Below, piece by piece: positions 1 to 5,835 of a stretch of 6,107 nucleotides of DNA; positions within the stretch are counted from its first letter, which is position 1, and every line of letters begins with the position of its first letter. The position numbers and the translations under genes were made by a program. Source of the DNA: Oscillospiraceae bacterium (GTDB lineage Bacteria > Bacillota > Clostridia > Oscillospirales > Ruminococcaceae); NCBI GenBank assembly GCA_015067375.1, contig SVMQ01000137.1, positions 1-6,107 of the forward strand. Direction: 5' to 3'. The notes beneath the pieces are model-generated. The model made no database searches, was not told the origin of the DNA, and saw only the letters and a program-made list of their open reading frames with translations.

Positions 1-449
1 GTAGCCATTCCAGCTGCCATGTCAGTTGAGCCTACTCCAGTTGAAAAAGCGCCCAGTGCGCCGTATGTACAAGTATGGCTGTCAGCACCTATAACGCAAT
101 CAGATGGTACAACAAGACCCTTTTCGGGAAGCAGCGCGTGCTCGATACCCACTTCACCAACATCAAAATAGTTTGCGATATCGTACTTTTCAGCAAAGCA
201 GCGGCACTGCTTACACTGTGTAGCAGCCTTGATATCCTTGTTTGGCGTAAAATGATCCATTACAAGGGATATCTTTTCCTTGTCAAAAATGCTGTCGAAG
301 CCCATTCGCTCAAATTCATTTATAGCAACAGGACTGGTGATATCATTGCCTAGCACCATATCAAGCTTTGCTTTAATAAGCTGTCCTTCCTCAACATATT
401 CAAGACCCGCGTGTCGTGCAAGTATCTTCTGAGTCATAGTCATTCCCAT
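1..449 (-). CDS. leuC: 3-isopropylmalate dehydratase large subunit LeuC, N-terminal part (cut by window edge)
   Basis: LeuC, with the small subunit LeuD, isomerises 2-isopropylmalate to 3-isopropylmalate in cytosolic leucine biosynthesis. It is an aconitase-family [4Fe-4S] enzyme. The 149 visible codons begin [16 protein letters not shown] and carry family blocks: [13 protein letters not shown] (28-40), MDHFTPNKD (64-72), [18 protein letters not shown] (94-111), [18 protein letters not shown] (121-138) and [10 protein letters not shown] (140-149). These fit the short, HacA/LeuC-type branch common in Clostridia and archaea. The cluster-binding cysteines lie further downstream in the family and are outside the window. 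The start at 449 is supported by AAGGAGG at 457-463, seven bases upstream. A local cysteine cluster, QCKQCRCF (78-85), is unusual to my eye but is not the cluster site. A homoaconitase or related hydro-lyase cannot be excluded from the N-terminus alone; leuD next door would settle it. Confidence 0.93.
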   Translation of the reverse strand, partial: MGMTMTQKILARHAGLEYVEEGQLIKAKLDMVLGNDITSPVAINEFERMGFDSIFDKEKISLVMDHFTPNKDIKAATQCKQCRCFAEKYDIANYFDVGEVGIEHALLPEKGLVVPSDCVIGADSHTCTYGALGAFSTGVGSTDMAAGMA

Positions 450-456
450 ATAAATG

Positions 457-463
457 CCTCCTT
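457..463 (-). promoter_or_regulatory. Ribosome binding site of leuC
   Basis: AAGGAGG on the minus strand, seven bases before the ATG at 449-447. It decides in favour of the first of three closely spaced ATG codons (residues M1, M3 and M5). Confidence 0.85.
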
Positions 464-479
464 CGGGAAATTTGGACAC

Positions 480-497
480 AACGGAATTCATTCCGTT
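480..497. repeat. Perfect 18-bp inverted repeat at the leuC transcription start
   Basis: AACGGAAT and ATTCCGTT are perfect 8-base arms around a 2-base centre. The element covers about +2 to +19 of the predicted leuC transcript. As DNA it has the shape and place of a repressor operator. As RNA it could fold a 7-bp hairpin with a 4-base loop at the extreme 5' end. The sequence alone cannot tell these apart. Confidence 0.65.
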
Positions 498-504
498 AAC
501 ATAT

Positions 505-533
505 ATTATATCACTAAATTTCATCGCTGTAAA
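505..533 (-). promoter_or_regulatory. Sigma-A promoter of leuC
   Basis: Reading the minus strand, a -35 TTTACA (533-528), exactly 17 bases of spacer (527-511) and a -10 TATAAT (510-505) are present. TGA sits directly before the -10, giving an extended -10. The expected transcription start is near 498, leaving a leader of about 49 bases. That is too short for a T-box or other leucine-sensing riboswitch. The promoter is inferred from sequence match only. Confidence 0.8.
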
Positions 534-550
534 GTGGTTTATCAGAAAAA

Positions 551-580
551 TTTAGCGATTTATATTATTAAATCGCAAAA
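551..580. repeat. Inverted repeat upstream of the leuC -35
   Basis: Perfect arms GCGATTTA (555-562) and TAAATCGC (569-576) are separated by six bases. The symmetry extends to 12-base arms with one mismatch (551-562 and 569-580). It lies 17 bases beyond the leuC -35, a typical place for an activator or repressor site. A further ATCGCT at 523-528, overlapping the leuC -35, repeats the core of the arm. Confidence 0.55.
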
Positions 581-599
581 ATAATTATTAAAAACAGAC

Positions 600-641
600 A
601 AACGATGCAATTATATATTGACAAATACGTCAAAATCGTTT
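600..641. repeat. Inverted repeat bracketing the aroB -35 and spacer
   Basis: AAACGAT (600-606) is matched by ATCGTTT (635-641), so 7-base arms enclose the aroB -35 and nearly all of its spacer. In AT-rich DNA such a match is only moderately improbable, so the call is tentative. Confidence 0.3.
618..633. repeat. Operator-like palindrome overlapping the aroB -35
   Basis: TTGAC (618-622) and GTCAA (629-633) form an inverted repeat with a 6-base centre. The left arm is the -35 hexamer itself, so a protein bound here would block RNA polymerase. No known operator consensus is claimed. Confidence 0.4.
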
Positions 642-646
642 AAAAT
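618..646 (+). promoter_or_regulatory. Sigma-A promoter of the aroB operon
   Basis: A consensus -35 TTGACA (618-623), 17 bases of spacer and a -10 TAAAAT (641-646, five of six consensus bases) are present. The expected start is near 653, giving a leader of about 45 bases before aroB. No other convincing promoter was noticed before 4629, so it likely serves all four genes. Confidence 0.8.
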
Positions 647-650
647 TAAA

Positions 651-676
651 GAGTATGTATATAGAGTATGTATATA
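651..676 (+). repeat. Tandem 13-bp repeat at the aroB transcription start
   Basis: GAGTATGTATATA occurs twice in direct succession (651-663 and 664-676), followed by a degenerate AAGTATG (678-684). It spans the predicted transcription start and early leader of aroB. Copy-number change here would alter leader length but not the promoter hexamers. Confidence 0.75.
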
Positions 677-697
677 TAAGTATGAAAGGATACCGAT

Positions 698-1750
698 ATG
701 GAGATCGTAAAAGTAAAAGCTAGCAAGAACTATGATATTCTTATAGATCATGGACTTCTGGACAGATGCGGTGAGCTGATCGCGGCAGCAGTAAGCGCAA
801 AGCGTATTGCAGTCGTAACAGATGACAATGTAGATCGTTATTACGGACAGAGAGCTGTTGATGCATTGCAAAATGCGGGGCTTTCTGTTGTTAAGTACGT
901 GTTCCCTCATGGAGAAGCTTCAAAATCACACGCTGTACTGCTGCGTCTTTATGATTTTCTTGCAGAGAATGGTTTTACACGCTCCGATCTTCTTGTGGCG
1001 CTCGGCGGTGGTGTTGTCGGCGATCTGACCGGCTTTGCCGCTGCCACATATATGCGCGGCATCGAGTTCGTTCAGATTCCTACAACAGTGCTTTCTCAGG
1101 TGGATAGCTCTGTCGGAGGAAAGACCGCTGTTGATATCAGTGGCGGCAAGAACCTCGTAGGTGCTTTCCATCAGCCCAGCTTAGTCATCTGTGATATTGA
1201 TACTCTGGATACTCTTACACCTGAGTTTTTTGCAGACGGCATGGCAGAGGTAGTAAAATACGGAATGATAAAGTCTGCAGAGCTGTTTGCTATACTTTCT
1301 CACAAGGATATAAAGAGCAATATGACTGATATCATCAAGCGCTGCGTTACCATCAAGGCAGAGGTAGTGGCAAACGACGAGTTCGACCGCGGTGAGCGTG
1401 CGCTGCTGAATTTTGGTCATACGCTTGGTCATGCTATTGAAAAGCATTATGATTTCAGCGGTATTTCGCACGGATATGCAGTTGCTATCGGTATGAGTAC
1501 TTTTACTCATATCGCTGAAAGCAAAGGTATGTGTCCTGTTGGCACTGCAGAAAAGCTCGATGTGCTTCTGAATAAGTGTGCTCTGCCTATGACCACTGAC
1601 ATACCTATGGATATACTATATAAATATTCTCTCGGAGATAAAAAGCGCAGCACTTCGGGCATAGATATCATAATATGCAATGACATTGGCGAAAGTACCG
1701 TCACAAAAATGACGCTTGAAGAATACGCCGCTTTTCTTGGCGTGAACTAA
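698..1750 (+). CDS. aroB: 3-dehydroquinate synthase AroB
   Basis: AroB turns DAHP into 3-dehydroquinate, the second step of the shikimate pathway, in the cytosol with NAD and a divalent metal. The 350-residue length is normal for bacterial AroB. The NAD-binding region LGGGVVGDLTGF (102-113) is followed by PTTVLSQVDSSVGGKTAVD (128-146) and GKNLVGAFHQP (150-160). The metal ligands are recognisable: E184 in GMAEVVKYG, H241 in NFGHTLGHAIE and H258 in SHGYAVAIGM. The conserved active-site lysines in GGK (142) and VVK (187) are also present. AAAGGA at 685-690 lies seven bases before the ATG. The gene leads a tight operon, with aroA starting nine bases after its stop. No sign of truncation or transfer is visible. 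Confidence 0.98.
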   Translation: MEIVKVKASKNYDILIDHGLLDRCGELIAAAVSAKRIAVVTDDNVDRYYGQRAVDALQNAGLSVVKYVFPHGEASKSHAVLLRLYDFLAENGFTRSDLLVALGGGVVGDLTGFAAATYMRGIEFVQIPTTVLSQVDSSVGGKTAVDISGGKNLVGAFHQPSLVICDIDTLDTLTPEFFADGMAEVVKYGMIKSAELFAILSHKDIKSNMTDIIKRCVTIKAEVVANDEFDRGERALLNFGHTLGHAIEKHYDFSGISHGYAVAIGMSTFTHIAESKGMCPVGTAEKLDVLLNKCALPMTTDIPMDILYKYSLGDKKRSTSGIDIIICNDIGESTVTKMTLEEYAAFLGVN

Positions 1751-1759
1751 GGAGAAACT

Positions 1760-2986
1760 ATGAACATTGAAATTACACCAAAGGCTCTTTCGGGCAGCAT
1801 AAAGATACCGCCCTCTAAGAGCATCTCACACCGCGCGCTTATCTGCGCCGCACTGTCAAAGGGCGAGTCGGTGATAACAGACCTGCTCGGCTGCGAGGAT
1901 ATAGATGCGACCTGCTCCGCTCTCGAAGCGCTTGGAGCTACATTCCGCACAGAAAACGGCGTGACTTATGTCAAGGGTATAGAAGCTCCACCCGAGAAAG
2001 CCGAGATAGACTGTCGGGAATCGGGATCAACGCTCCGTTTTCTCTTGCCCGTTGCGGCAGCGCTGGGAGTTGAAGCGACCTTTACAGGATGCGGCAAGCT
2101 TCCTACACGCCCTATAACGCCATATCTTGACGAATTCAGAAAGCATGGTGTTGAATTCTTATCCGAAACTATGCCTTACCATATCAAAGGCAAGCTGACA
2201 TCAGGTGTTTTCTCTGTCCCCGGTGATATCTCATCACAGTTTATCACGGGTCTGCTGTTTGCTTTGCCGCTTATTGAGGGTAACAGCACTATCGTACTGA
2301 CCTCTCCCCTGCAGTCCAAGCCGTATGCGGATATCACACTTCAGTGCATGAGTGCTTATGGTATCGAAACACTTGAATTCAACGGCAACTACTCCGTAAA
2401 AGGTATCCAGCAATACAAGGCGACAAATTACACTATCGAGGGCGACTGCTCACAGGCTGCTTTCTTTGCTGTTGCCAATCAGATCGGCAGTAACATAGAG
2501 CTTCTTGGAGCAAATAAAAACAGTTTGCAGGGCGATCGCGCGATCTTTGATATCATCGACAAAATGATAAAAATAGGTGAAAACTATTCGGGATTTGATG
2601 TAGATGCAACTGATATCCCCGATCTTGTTCCGATATTGACTGTGCTTGCCGCTTTTGCTGACGGCACATCGTATATTCGTGGCTGCAAGCGTCTGCGCAT
2701 CAAAGAAAGTGATCGCCTTGAATCTATTTCTACTGTTCTGAATTCTTTGGGCGCGGATGTGAGGATCGTTAACGACGAACTTGAGATAGTAGGCGTAAAG
2801 GAGCTTACAGGCGGTGTATGCAGCAGCTTCAATGACCACAGGATCGCAATGTCGCTTGCGATAGCTTCTCAGCGCTGCACTGACAAGCTTACTATTACAG
2901 GCGCTGAATGTGTAGCGAAATCTTATCCTACTTTCTTTGAGGATTTCCGTACTTTGGGAGGTGAATACGATGTCGTCATTGTTTAA
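1760..2986 (+). CDS. aroA: 5-enolpyruvylshikimate-3-phosphate synthase AroA
   Basis: AroA joins phosphoenolpyruvate to shikimate-3-phosphate, the penultimate step to chorismate and the target of glyphosate. At 408 residues it is within the family range (about 420-440), slightly short. Visible active-site blocks: PPSKSISHR (17-25; K20, S21, R25), ESGSTLRF (87-94), LPTRP (114-118), SSQF (158-161), SKPYADITL (186-194), IPDLVP (286-291; D288 as catalytic acid/base), RIKESDRL (313-320; E316, R319), NDHRIAMS (358-365) and K387 in AKSYPTFF. These give both halves of the two-domain fold. By motif alignment, E. coli Thr97 and Pro101 correspond here to Ser90 and Phe94, as expected for a non-class-I enzyme. 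AAGGAG at 1749-1754 overlaps the aroB stop and sits five bases before the ATG. The 3' end overlaps aroC. Confidence 0.98.
   Translation: MNIEITPKALSGSIKIPPSKSISHRALICAALSKGESVITDLLGCEDIDATCSALEALGATFRTENGVTYVKGIEAPPEKAEIDCRESGSTLRFLLPVAAALGVEATFTGCGKLPTRPITPYLDEFRKHGVEFLSETMPYHIKGKLTSGVFSVPGDISSQFITGLLFALPLIEGNSTIVLTSPLQSKPYADITLQCMSAYGIETLEFNGNYSVKGIQQYKATNYTIEGDCSQAAFFAVANQIGSNIELLGANKNSLQGDRAIFDIIDKMIKIGENYSGFDVDATDIPDLVPILTVLAAFADGTSYIRGCKRLRIKESDRLESISTVLNSLGADVRIVNDELEIVGVKELTGGVCSSFNDHRIAMSLAIASQRCTDKLTITGAECVAKSYPTFFEDFRTLGGEYDVVIV
2956..2962 (+). promoter_or_regulatory. Ribosome binding site of aroC, inside the end of aroA
   Basis: GGGAGGT lies seven bases before the ATG at 2970. 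It decides the aroC start: an in-frame ATG at 2937 would add eleven residues without a family counterpart and has no purine-rich site at a suitable distance. Confidence 0.85.
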
Positions 2987-4058
2987 CGGCGGTATCTCCG
3001 TTTCGCTTTTCGGTGAATCCCACGGCAAGGGCATCGGCGTTATTCTTGATAACCTTCCTGCAGGCATTGAGATCGACCTTGATAAGATAGGCGAATTTAT
3101 GGCTCGTCGCGCACCCAAAAAGGACGGCACCAGCACCATGCGCAACGAAAAGGATATACCCGAGATACTGTCAGGACTTTATGAGGGAAAGACGACAGGC
3201 ACACCTCTTTGCGCTGTTATCATGAACACCGATCAACACTCAAAGGATTATGGCAACATCGCACATATCGCACGCCCTGCGCACGCTGACTATACAGGAT
3301 ATCTTCGTTATAACGGAGCAAATGACCCGCGCGGCGGCGGTCATTTTTCGGGAAGGATAACCGCTCCGCTAGTTTTCGCCGGCGCTGTATGCTCACAGAT
3401 ACTGGAAAGCAAAGGCATTACTACAGGAGCGCATATAGTGTCGATAAAGGATGTATGCGACGAAAGATTTGACCCTGTAACAGTTAATGCCGAACAACTC
3501 AACGCTGTAAAAAAGCGCAGCTTCCCTGCCCTTACTGACGACGCGGAAGCAAGGATGCGCGAGATAATAAACGCTGCACGCGAGGGTCTTGACAGCGTGG
3601 GCGGTATCGTTGAGTGTGCAGCTGTTGGTTTTCCTGCAGGAATTGGTTCTCCTATGATGGATGGACTGGAGAATGTTATTTCTCGTCTTGTTTTTGCGAT
3701 ACCTGCTGTTAAAGGCATAGAATTCGGTAACGGCTTTGATTGCACACAGCTTTTCGGCAGTGAGAACAACGACGAATTTGTTATAGTTGATGATAATATC
3801 ATGACGCGCACAAACAATCATGGTGGAATACTGGGCGGCATAAGCTCAGGAATGCCTATTATCTTCAGAGCTGCCTTCAAGCCTACTCCATCAATATCCC
3901 GTCCACAGAAAAGTGTTGATTTCAAGACAATGACCGAAGAAGAGCTGATCATCAAGGGCAGACATGATCCCTGTGTCGTGGCTCGTGCAGTACCCTGTGT
4001 AGAGTCCGCGCTGAATATCGCACTGGTATCAGCTTTGATGACTCATCCTAACATATAA
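2970..4058 (+). CDS. aroC: Chorismate synthase AroC
   Basis: AroC eliminates phosphate from EPSP to give chorismate, the branch point to Phe, Tyr, Trp and folate, using reduced FMN. The 362 residues match the usual length. Visible blocks: FGESHGKGIGV (14-24; catalytic H18), RRAPKKDGTSTMRNEKD (46-62), SGLYEGKTTGTPL (68-80), RPAHADYTGYLRY (102-114; catalytic H105), DPRGGGHFSGR (119-129), SVGGIVE (209-215), TNNHGGILGGISSGMPI (281-297), KPTPSI (304-309) and GRHDPCVVARAVPCVESAL (330-348). Several consensus positions differ from the textbook enzyme: RPGHAD is RPAHAD, and RGGGRSSAR is RGGGHFSGR, a form I associate with Clostridia. The start is set by GGGAGGT at 2956-2962. The gene overlaps aroA by 17 bases in another frame, suggesting translational coupling. 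Whether it is mono- or bifunctional (with its own flavin reductase) cannot be read here. Confidence 0.98.
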   Translation: MSSLFNGGISVSLFGESHGKGIGVILDNLPAGIEIDLDKIGEFMARRAPKKDGTSTMRNEKDIPEILSGLYEGKTTGTPLCAVIMNTDQHSKDYGNIAHIARPAHADYTGYLRYNGANDPRGGGHFSGRITAPLVFAGAVCSQILESKGITTGAHIVSIKDVCDERFDPVTVNAEQLNAVKKRSFPALTDDAEARMREIINAAREGLDSVGGIVECAAVGFPAGIGSPMMDGLENVISRLVFAIPAVKGIEFGNGFDCTQLFGSENNDEFVIVDDNIMTRTNNHGGILGGISSGMPIIFRAAFKPTPSISRPQKSVDFKTMTEEELIIKGRHDPCVVARAVPCVESALNIALVSALMTHPNI

Positions 4059-4086
4059 AGATATCAAAATTTTAGGGGGAAGATAT

Positions 4087-4629
4087 ATGAAGACCGTGCC
4101 AAGAATAACAGTAAAAGACACGCATTCCATACGCATACTGGTCTGTCACCTTATATACTCACTAGGTTGTCCGCTGAAGAAGCAGCAGCTTATTGAGATA
4201 ACGTCGCTTGAACAAGCGGTGAATTACTTTGACCTTATCGAGGCGCTTGACGGTATGGAAGAAAATCTGTGTACCGTATCTGAGCTTGACGGCGACACCC
4301 TGTATGCGAACACAAAGCTTGGTGATGCGGCTGCCCGTGAATTCAGCAGCGACCTGCCTGCTTCTGTGCGCGAAAAGATGTTTGAAGAGGCAGTAAAAGT
4401 ATACACACGTGACGCAATGAAAAAGGACAAGCTGTACGCTGTGCGTTATGCAGAGAGTCTTGACGGCTCATGCACCATAGGAATATCTATCAAAGATGAT
4501 AAGACAGGAAAGCAGAAGTATTATTTGAATATCTGTACAGGCGATAAAGACAGCGCTGAAAAGATCAAGAACAAGATCAAAACAGACCCTGCACAGTTCA
4601 GTGCGTATCTTGATAAATATTTTGAATAA
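4087..4629 (+). CDS. DUF4364 family protein, probable winged-helix protein
   Basis: This 180-residue soluble protein matches what I know of the DUF4364 family of Clostridia, whose function has not been established. The N-terminal part (about 13-90) reads as helices typical of a winged helix: IRILVCHLIYSLGCPLKKQQLIEI (15-38), then NYFDLIEALDGMEEN (46-60) and a hairpin-like CTVSELDGDTLYANTKLGDAAA (62-83). The rest (about 91-180) is a charged alpha/beta region with YAVRYAESLDGSCTIGISI (117-135) and a lysine-rich end. No signal peptide or membrane segment is seen. GGGGGA at 4075-4080 lies six bases before the ATG, and the gap to aroC is 28 bases with no terminator, so it is cotranscribed with aroBAC. 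A DNA-binding regulatory role is an inference from the fold-like pattern; no target is known. Confidence 0.8.
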   Translation: MKTVPRITVKDTHSIRILVCHLIYSLGCPLKKQQLIEITSLEQAVNYFDLIEALDGMEENLCTVSELDGDTLYANTKLGDAAAREFSSDLPASVREKMFEEAVKVYTRDAMKKDKLYAVRYAESLDGSCTIGISIKDDKTGKQKYYLNICTGDKDSAEKIKNKIKTDPAQFSAYLDKYFE

Positions 4630-4633
4630 AACA

Positions 4634-4672
4634 AGACCTGAGAAGCCATCAAAGCCTCTCAGGTCTGCTTTT
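4634..4672. terminator. Bidirectional rho-independent terminator between convergent genes
   Basis: AGACCTGAGA (4634-4643) pairs perfectly with TCTCAGGTCT (4657-4666) around a 13-base loop. On the plus strand GCTTTTA follows. On the minus strand TGTTTTA follows. It starts four bases after the DUF4364 stop codon and its plus-strand T-run overlaps the stop codon of the convergent gene at 4671, so one hairpin appears to end both units. Confidence 0.85.
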
Positions 4673-5108
4673 ATTCAGCATCCGCCGCCTCGCTGCGCTT
4701 ATATTCTTCCATGTCATAAGGGAATATATTTGCCACATGAAATATATAATGATCGTCTGTCTTTTTTTCGCTCATCTGCTTATATGTATGTCCTGTCATA
4801 TGCTCAGCGCCTAAGTAAAAATCGTATATTACTATCACGGTGTTGACGGTGCGCTTAAGCTTGTTCATAAACGCTTCCTGCAAAAAGCTTATCAGCCTGT
4901 CACTATACGGCAGCTCATTCAGTAATACCTCTGCTTTATTCGTCTTCTTATCGAAAAATCGTATCTCTATCCGACCACTGAAATCGCCTTTCAGATACAT
5001 TTCATCCATGAATCGTTTTGGTTTACCGTCTACAAGCTTCATATAATCCTGAGCAGCTTCAATAGAATCAAATGTACCGCCGTAGACTGCAGCGCTGTTC
5101 TTATCCAT
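4671..5108 (-). CDS. Hypothetical protein, possible Imm22 (DUF4284)-type immunity protein
   Basis: A 145-residue, cysteine-free, apparently cytosolic protein without signal peptide or membrane segment. The opening AAVYGGTFDSIEAAQDYM (6-23), the strand-like RIEIRFFDK (46-54), LPYSDRLISFLQEAF (66-80) and NTVIVIYDFYLGAE (89-102) resemble the pattern of Imm22/DUF4284 immunity proteins, where an aromatic-G-x-F start and a hydrophobic strand ending in YDF recur. This is recollection of a family pattern, not an alignment. Imm22 proteins are predicted to protect against polymorphic toxins, but no toxin gene is in the window. AAAGGAG at 5120-5126 is 11 bases before the ATG, longer than usual. The gene has its own promoter and terminator, so it stands as a single unit. 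It could equally be an unrelated small conserved protein. Confidence 0.8.
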   Translation of the reverse strand: MDKNSAAVYGGTFDSIEAAQDYMKLVDGKPKRFMDEMYLKGDFSGRIEIRFFDKKTNKAEVLLNELPYSDRLISFLQEAFMNKLKRTVNTVIVIYDFYLGAEHMTGHTYKQMSEKKTDDHYIFHVANIFPYDMEEYKRSEAADAE

Positions 5109-5172
5109 GATATTTTACACTCCTTTACTGATCTCAAAACTATAAAAGATCTATTGATTTCAACTTGTTTTT

Positions 5173-5201
5173 ATAATACCATATCTCATAATAAAAGTCA
5201 A
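5173..5201 (-). promoter_or_regulatory. Sigma-A promoter of the Imm22-like gene
   Basis: On the minus strand: -35 TTGACT (5201-5196), 17 bases of spacer and -10 TATTAT (5178-5173) preceded by TGG, an extended -10. The expected start is near 5166, leaving a leader of about 58 bases. The -35 overlaps the outer two bases of the cotJ terminator stem. Confidence 0.75.
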
Positions 5202-5244
5202 ACCAAAAAGCTGCCTGACATATATCAAAGCAGCTTTTTGGTTT
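5200..5244 (-). terminator. Rho-independent terminator after cotJC
   Basis: AAACCAAAAAGCTGC (5200-5214) and GCAGCTTTTTGGTTT (5230-5244) form a perfect 15-bp stem with a 15-base loop, 18 bases past the cotJC stop codon. The core AAAAAGCTGC/GCAGCTTTTT has the usual A-tract, GC stem and T-tract and is symmetrical, so it could also act on the other strand, although no plus-strand gene reads into it. Confidence 0.85.
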
Positions 5245-5262
5245 ATAAGAGCAACATAACTA

Positions 5263-5823
5263 TCAGCACTTTATCTTACTCTGATAATGATCCAGAAGCT
5301 CGCCGAAGCGCTGGAAATGTACGACTTCGCGCTCCCTCAGGAACTTCATTACTTCGTTGACATCGGGGTCGTCAGAAAGGCGGAGTATAGCGTCGTAGGT
5401 CGCCCTTGCTTTCTGTTCAGCGGCAAGATTTTCAACAAGGTCAGCGATAGGGTCGCCCTTTACGGCAATGTAAGATGCTGTAAACGGTACTCCTGATGCA
5501 TTTGCAGGGTACACACCGTTTGTATGATCAACATAGTAGTCGCCCTTGCCATAGCGGTCAAAGCTCTTTGCGCCCTCACCGTCGGTAAGCTGCGCTACAA
5601 CACTGCCTACGATCTCGAGGTGAGCTAGCTCCTCCGTGCCTATATCGGTCAACAGACCCTTTCCCATATTATCGGGCATGGAGAACCTCTGCGACAAATA
5701 TCTCAGAGAAGCGGCAAGCTCACCGTCGGGTCCGCCGTACTGCGAAAGGATAATACCTGCTAATTTAGGGTTTCTGTTCTTGATACAAACAGGGATCTGA
5801 GTTCTTTTTTCAAATATAAACAT
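5263..5823 (-). CDS. cotJC: Spore coat protein CotJC, manganese catalase family
   Basis: CotJC is a spore-coat protein of the dimanganese (non-haem) catalase family found in endospore formers, a four-helix ferritin-like fold. The 186 residues include the family blocks GGPDGELAASLRYLSQRFSM (30-49), KGLLTDIGTEELAHLEIVG (55-73), DPIADLVENLAAEQKAR (124-140) and FLREREVVHFQRFGE (161-175). By position, five metal ligands expected from Lactobacillus plantarum Mn catalase are present: E35, E65, H68, E136 and H169. E166 matches its catalytic glutamate. The spacings E65-x2-H68 and E136 to H169 (33 residues) equal the reference. Catalase activity is thus plausible but not shown. GGAGG (minus strand, 5835-5831) directly follows the cotJB stop and is seven bases before the ATG. 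The gap to cotJB is 12 bases, so the two are one operon. The last residue is cysteine, C186. Confidence 0.95.
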   Translation of the reverse strand: MFIFEKRTQIPVCIKNRNPKLAGIILSQYGGPDGELAASLRYLSQRFSMPDNMGKGLLTDIGTEELAHLEIVGSVVAQLTDGEGAKSFDRYGKGDYYVDHTNGVYPANASGVPFTASYIAVKGDPIADLVENLAAEQKARATYDAILRLSDDPDVNEVMKFLREREVVHFQRFGELLDHYQSKIKC

Positions 5824-5835
5824 ACCTTGACCTCC

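Noticed and set aside
75..353. Plus-strand open frame of 92 codons at the left end
   Set aside because: It is antisense to leuC, whose conserved motifs are read clearly on the minus strand.
450..498. T-box or other leucine riboswitch before leuC
   Set aside because: The predicted leader is only about 49 bases and lacks room for specifier and antiterminator stems.
2531..2545. GCGATCGC-type palindrome inside aroA
   Set aside because: A single copy within coding sequence; it encodes ordinary aroA residues and does not recur in the window.
2937..2969. Earlier in-frame ATG for aroC
   Set aside because: It would add eleven residues that family members lack and deepen the overlap with aroA, and the strong GGGAGGT is placed for the ATG at 2970.
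2450..3145. Long minus-strand open frame of 231 codons across the aroA-aroC junction
   Set aside because: It lies entirely antisense to two certain genes, has no ribosome binding site that stands out, and its translation resembles no family I know. It is a by-product of codon use in aroA and aroC.
3341..3821. Two overlapping minus-strand open frames opposite aroC
   Set aside because: Both are low-complexity translations antisense to a certain gene, with no start signal.
5130..5151. GATCT/AGATC inverted repeat in the leader of the Imm22-like gene
   Set aside because: Five-base arms with a 12-base AT-rich loop are too weak to support a regulatory hairpin.
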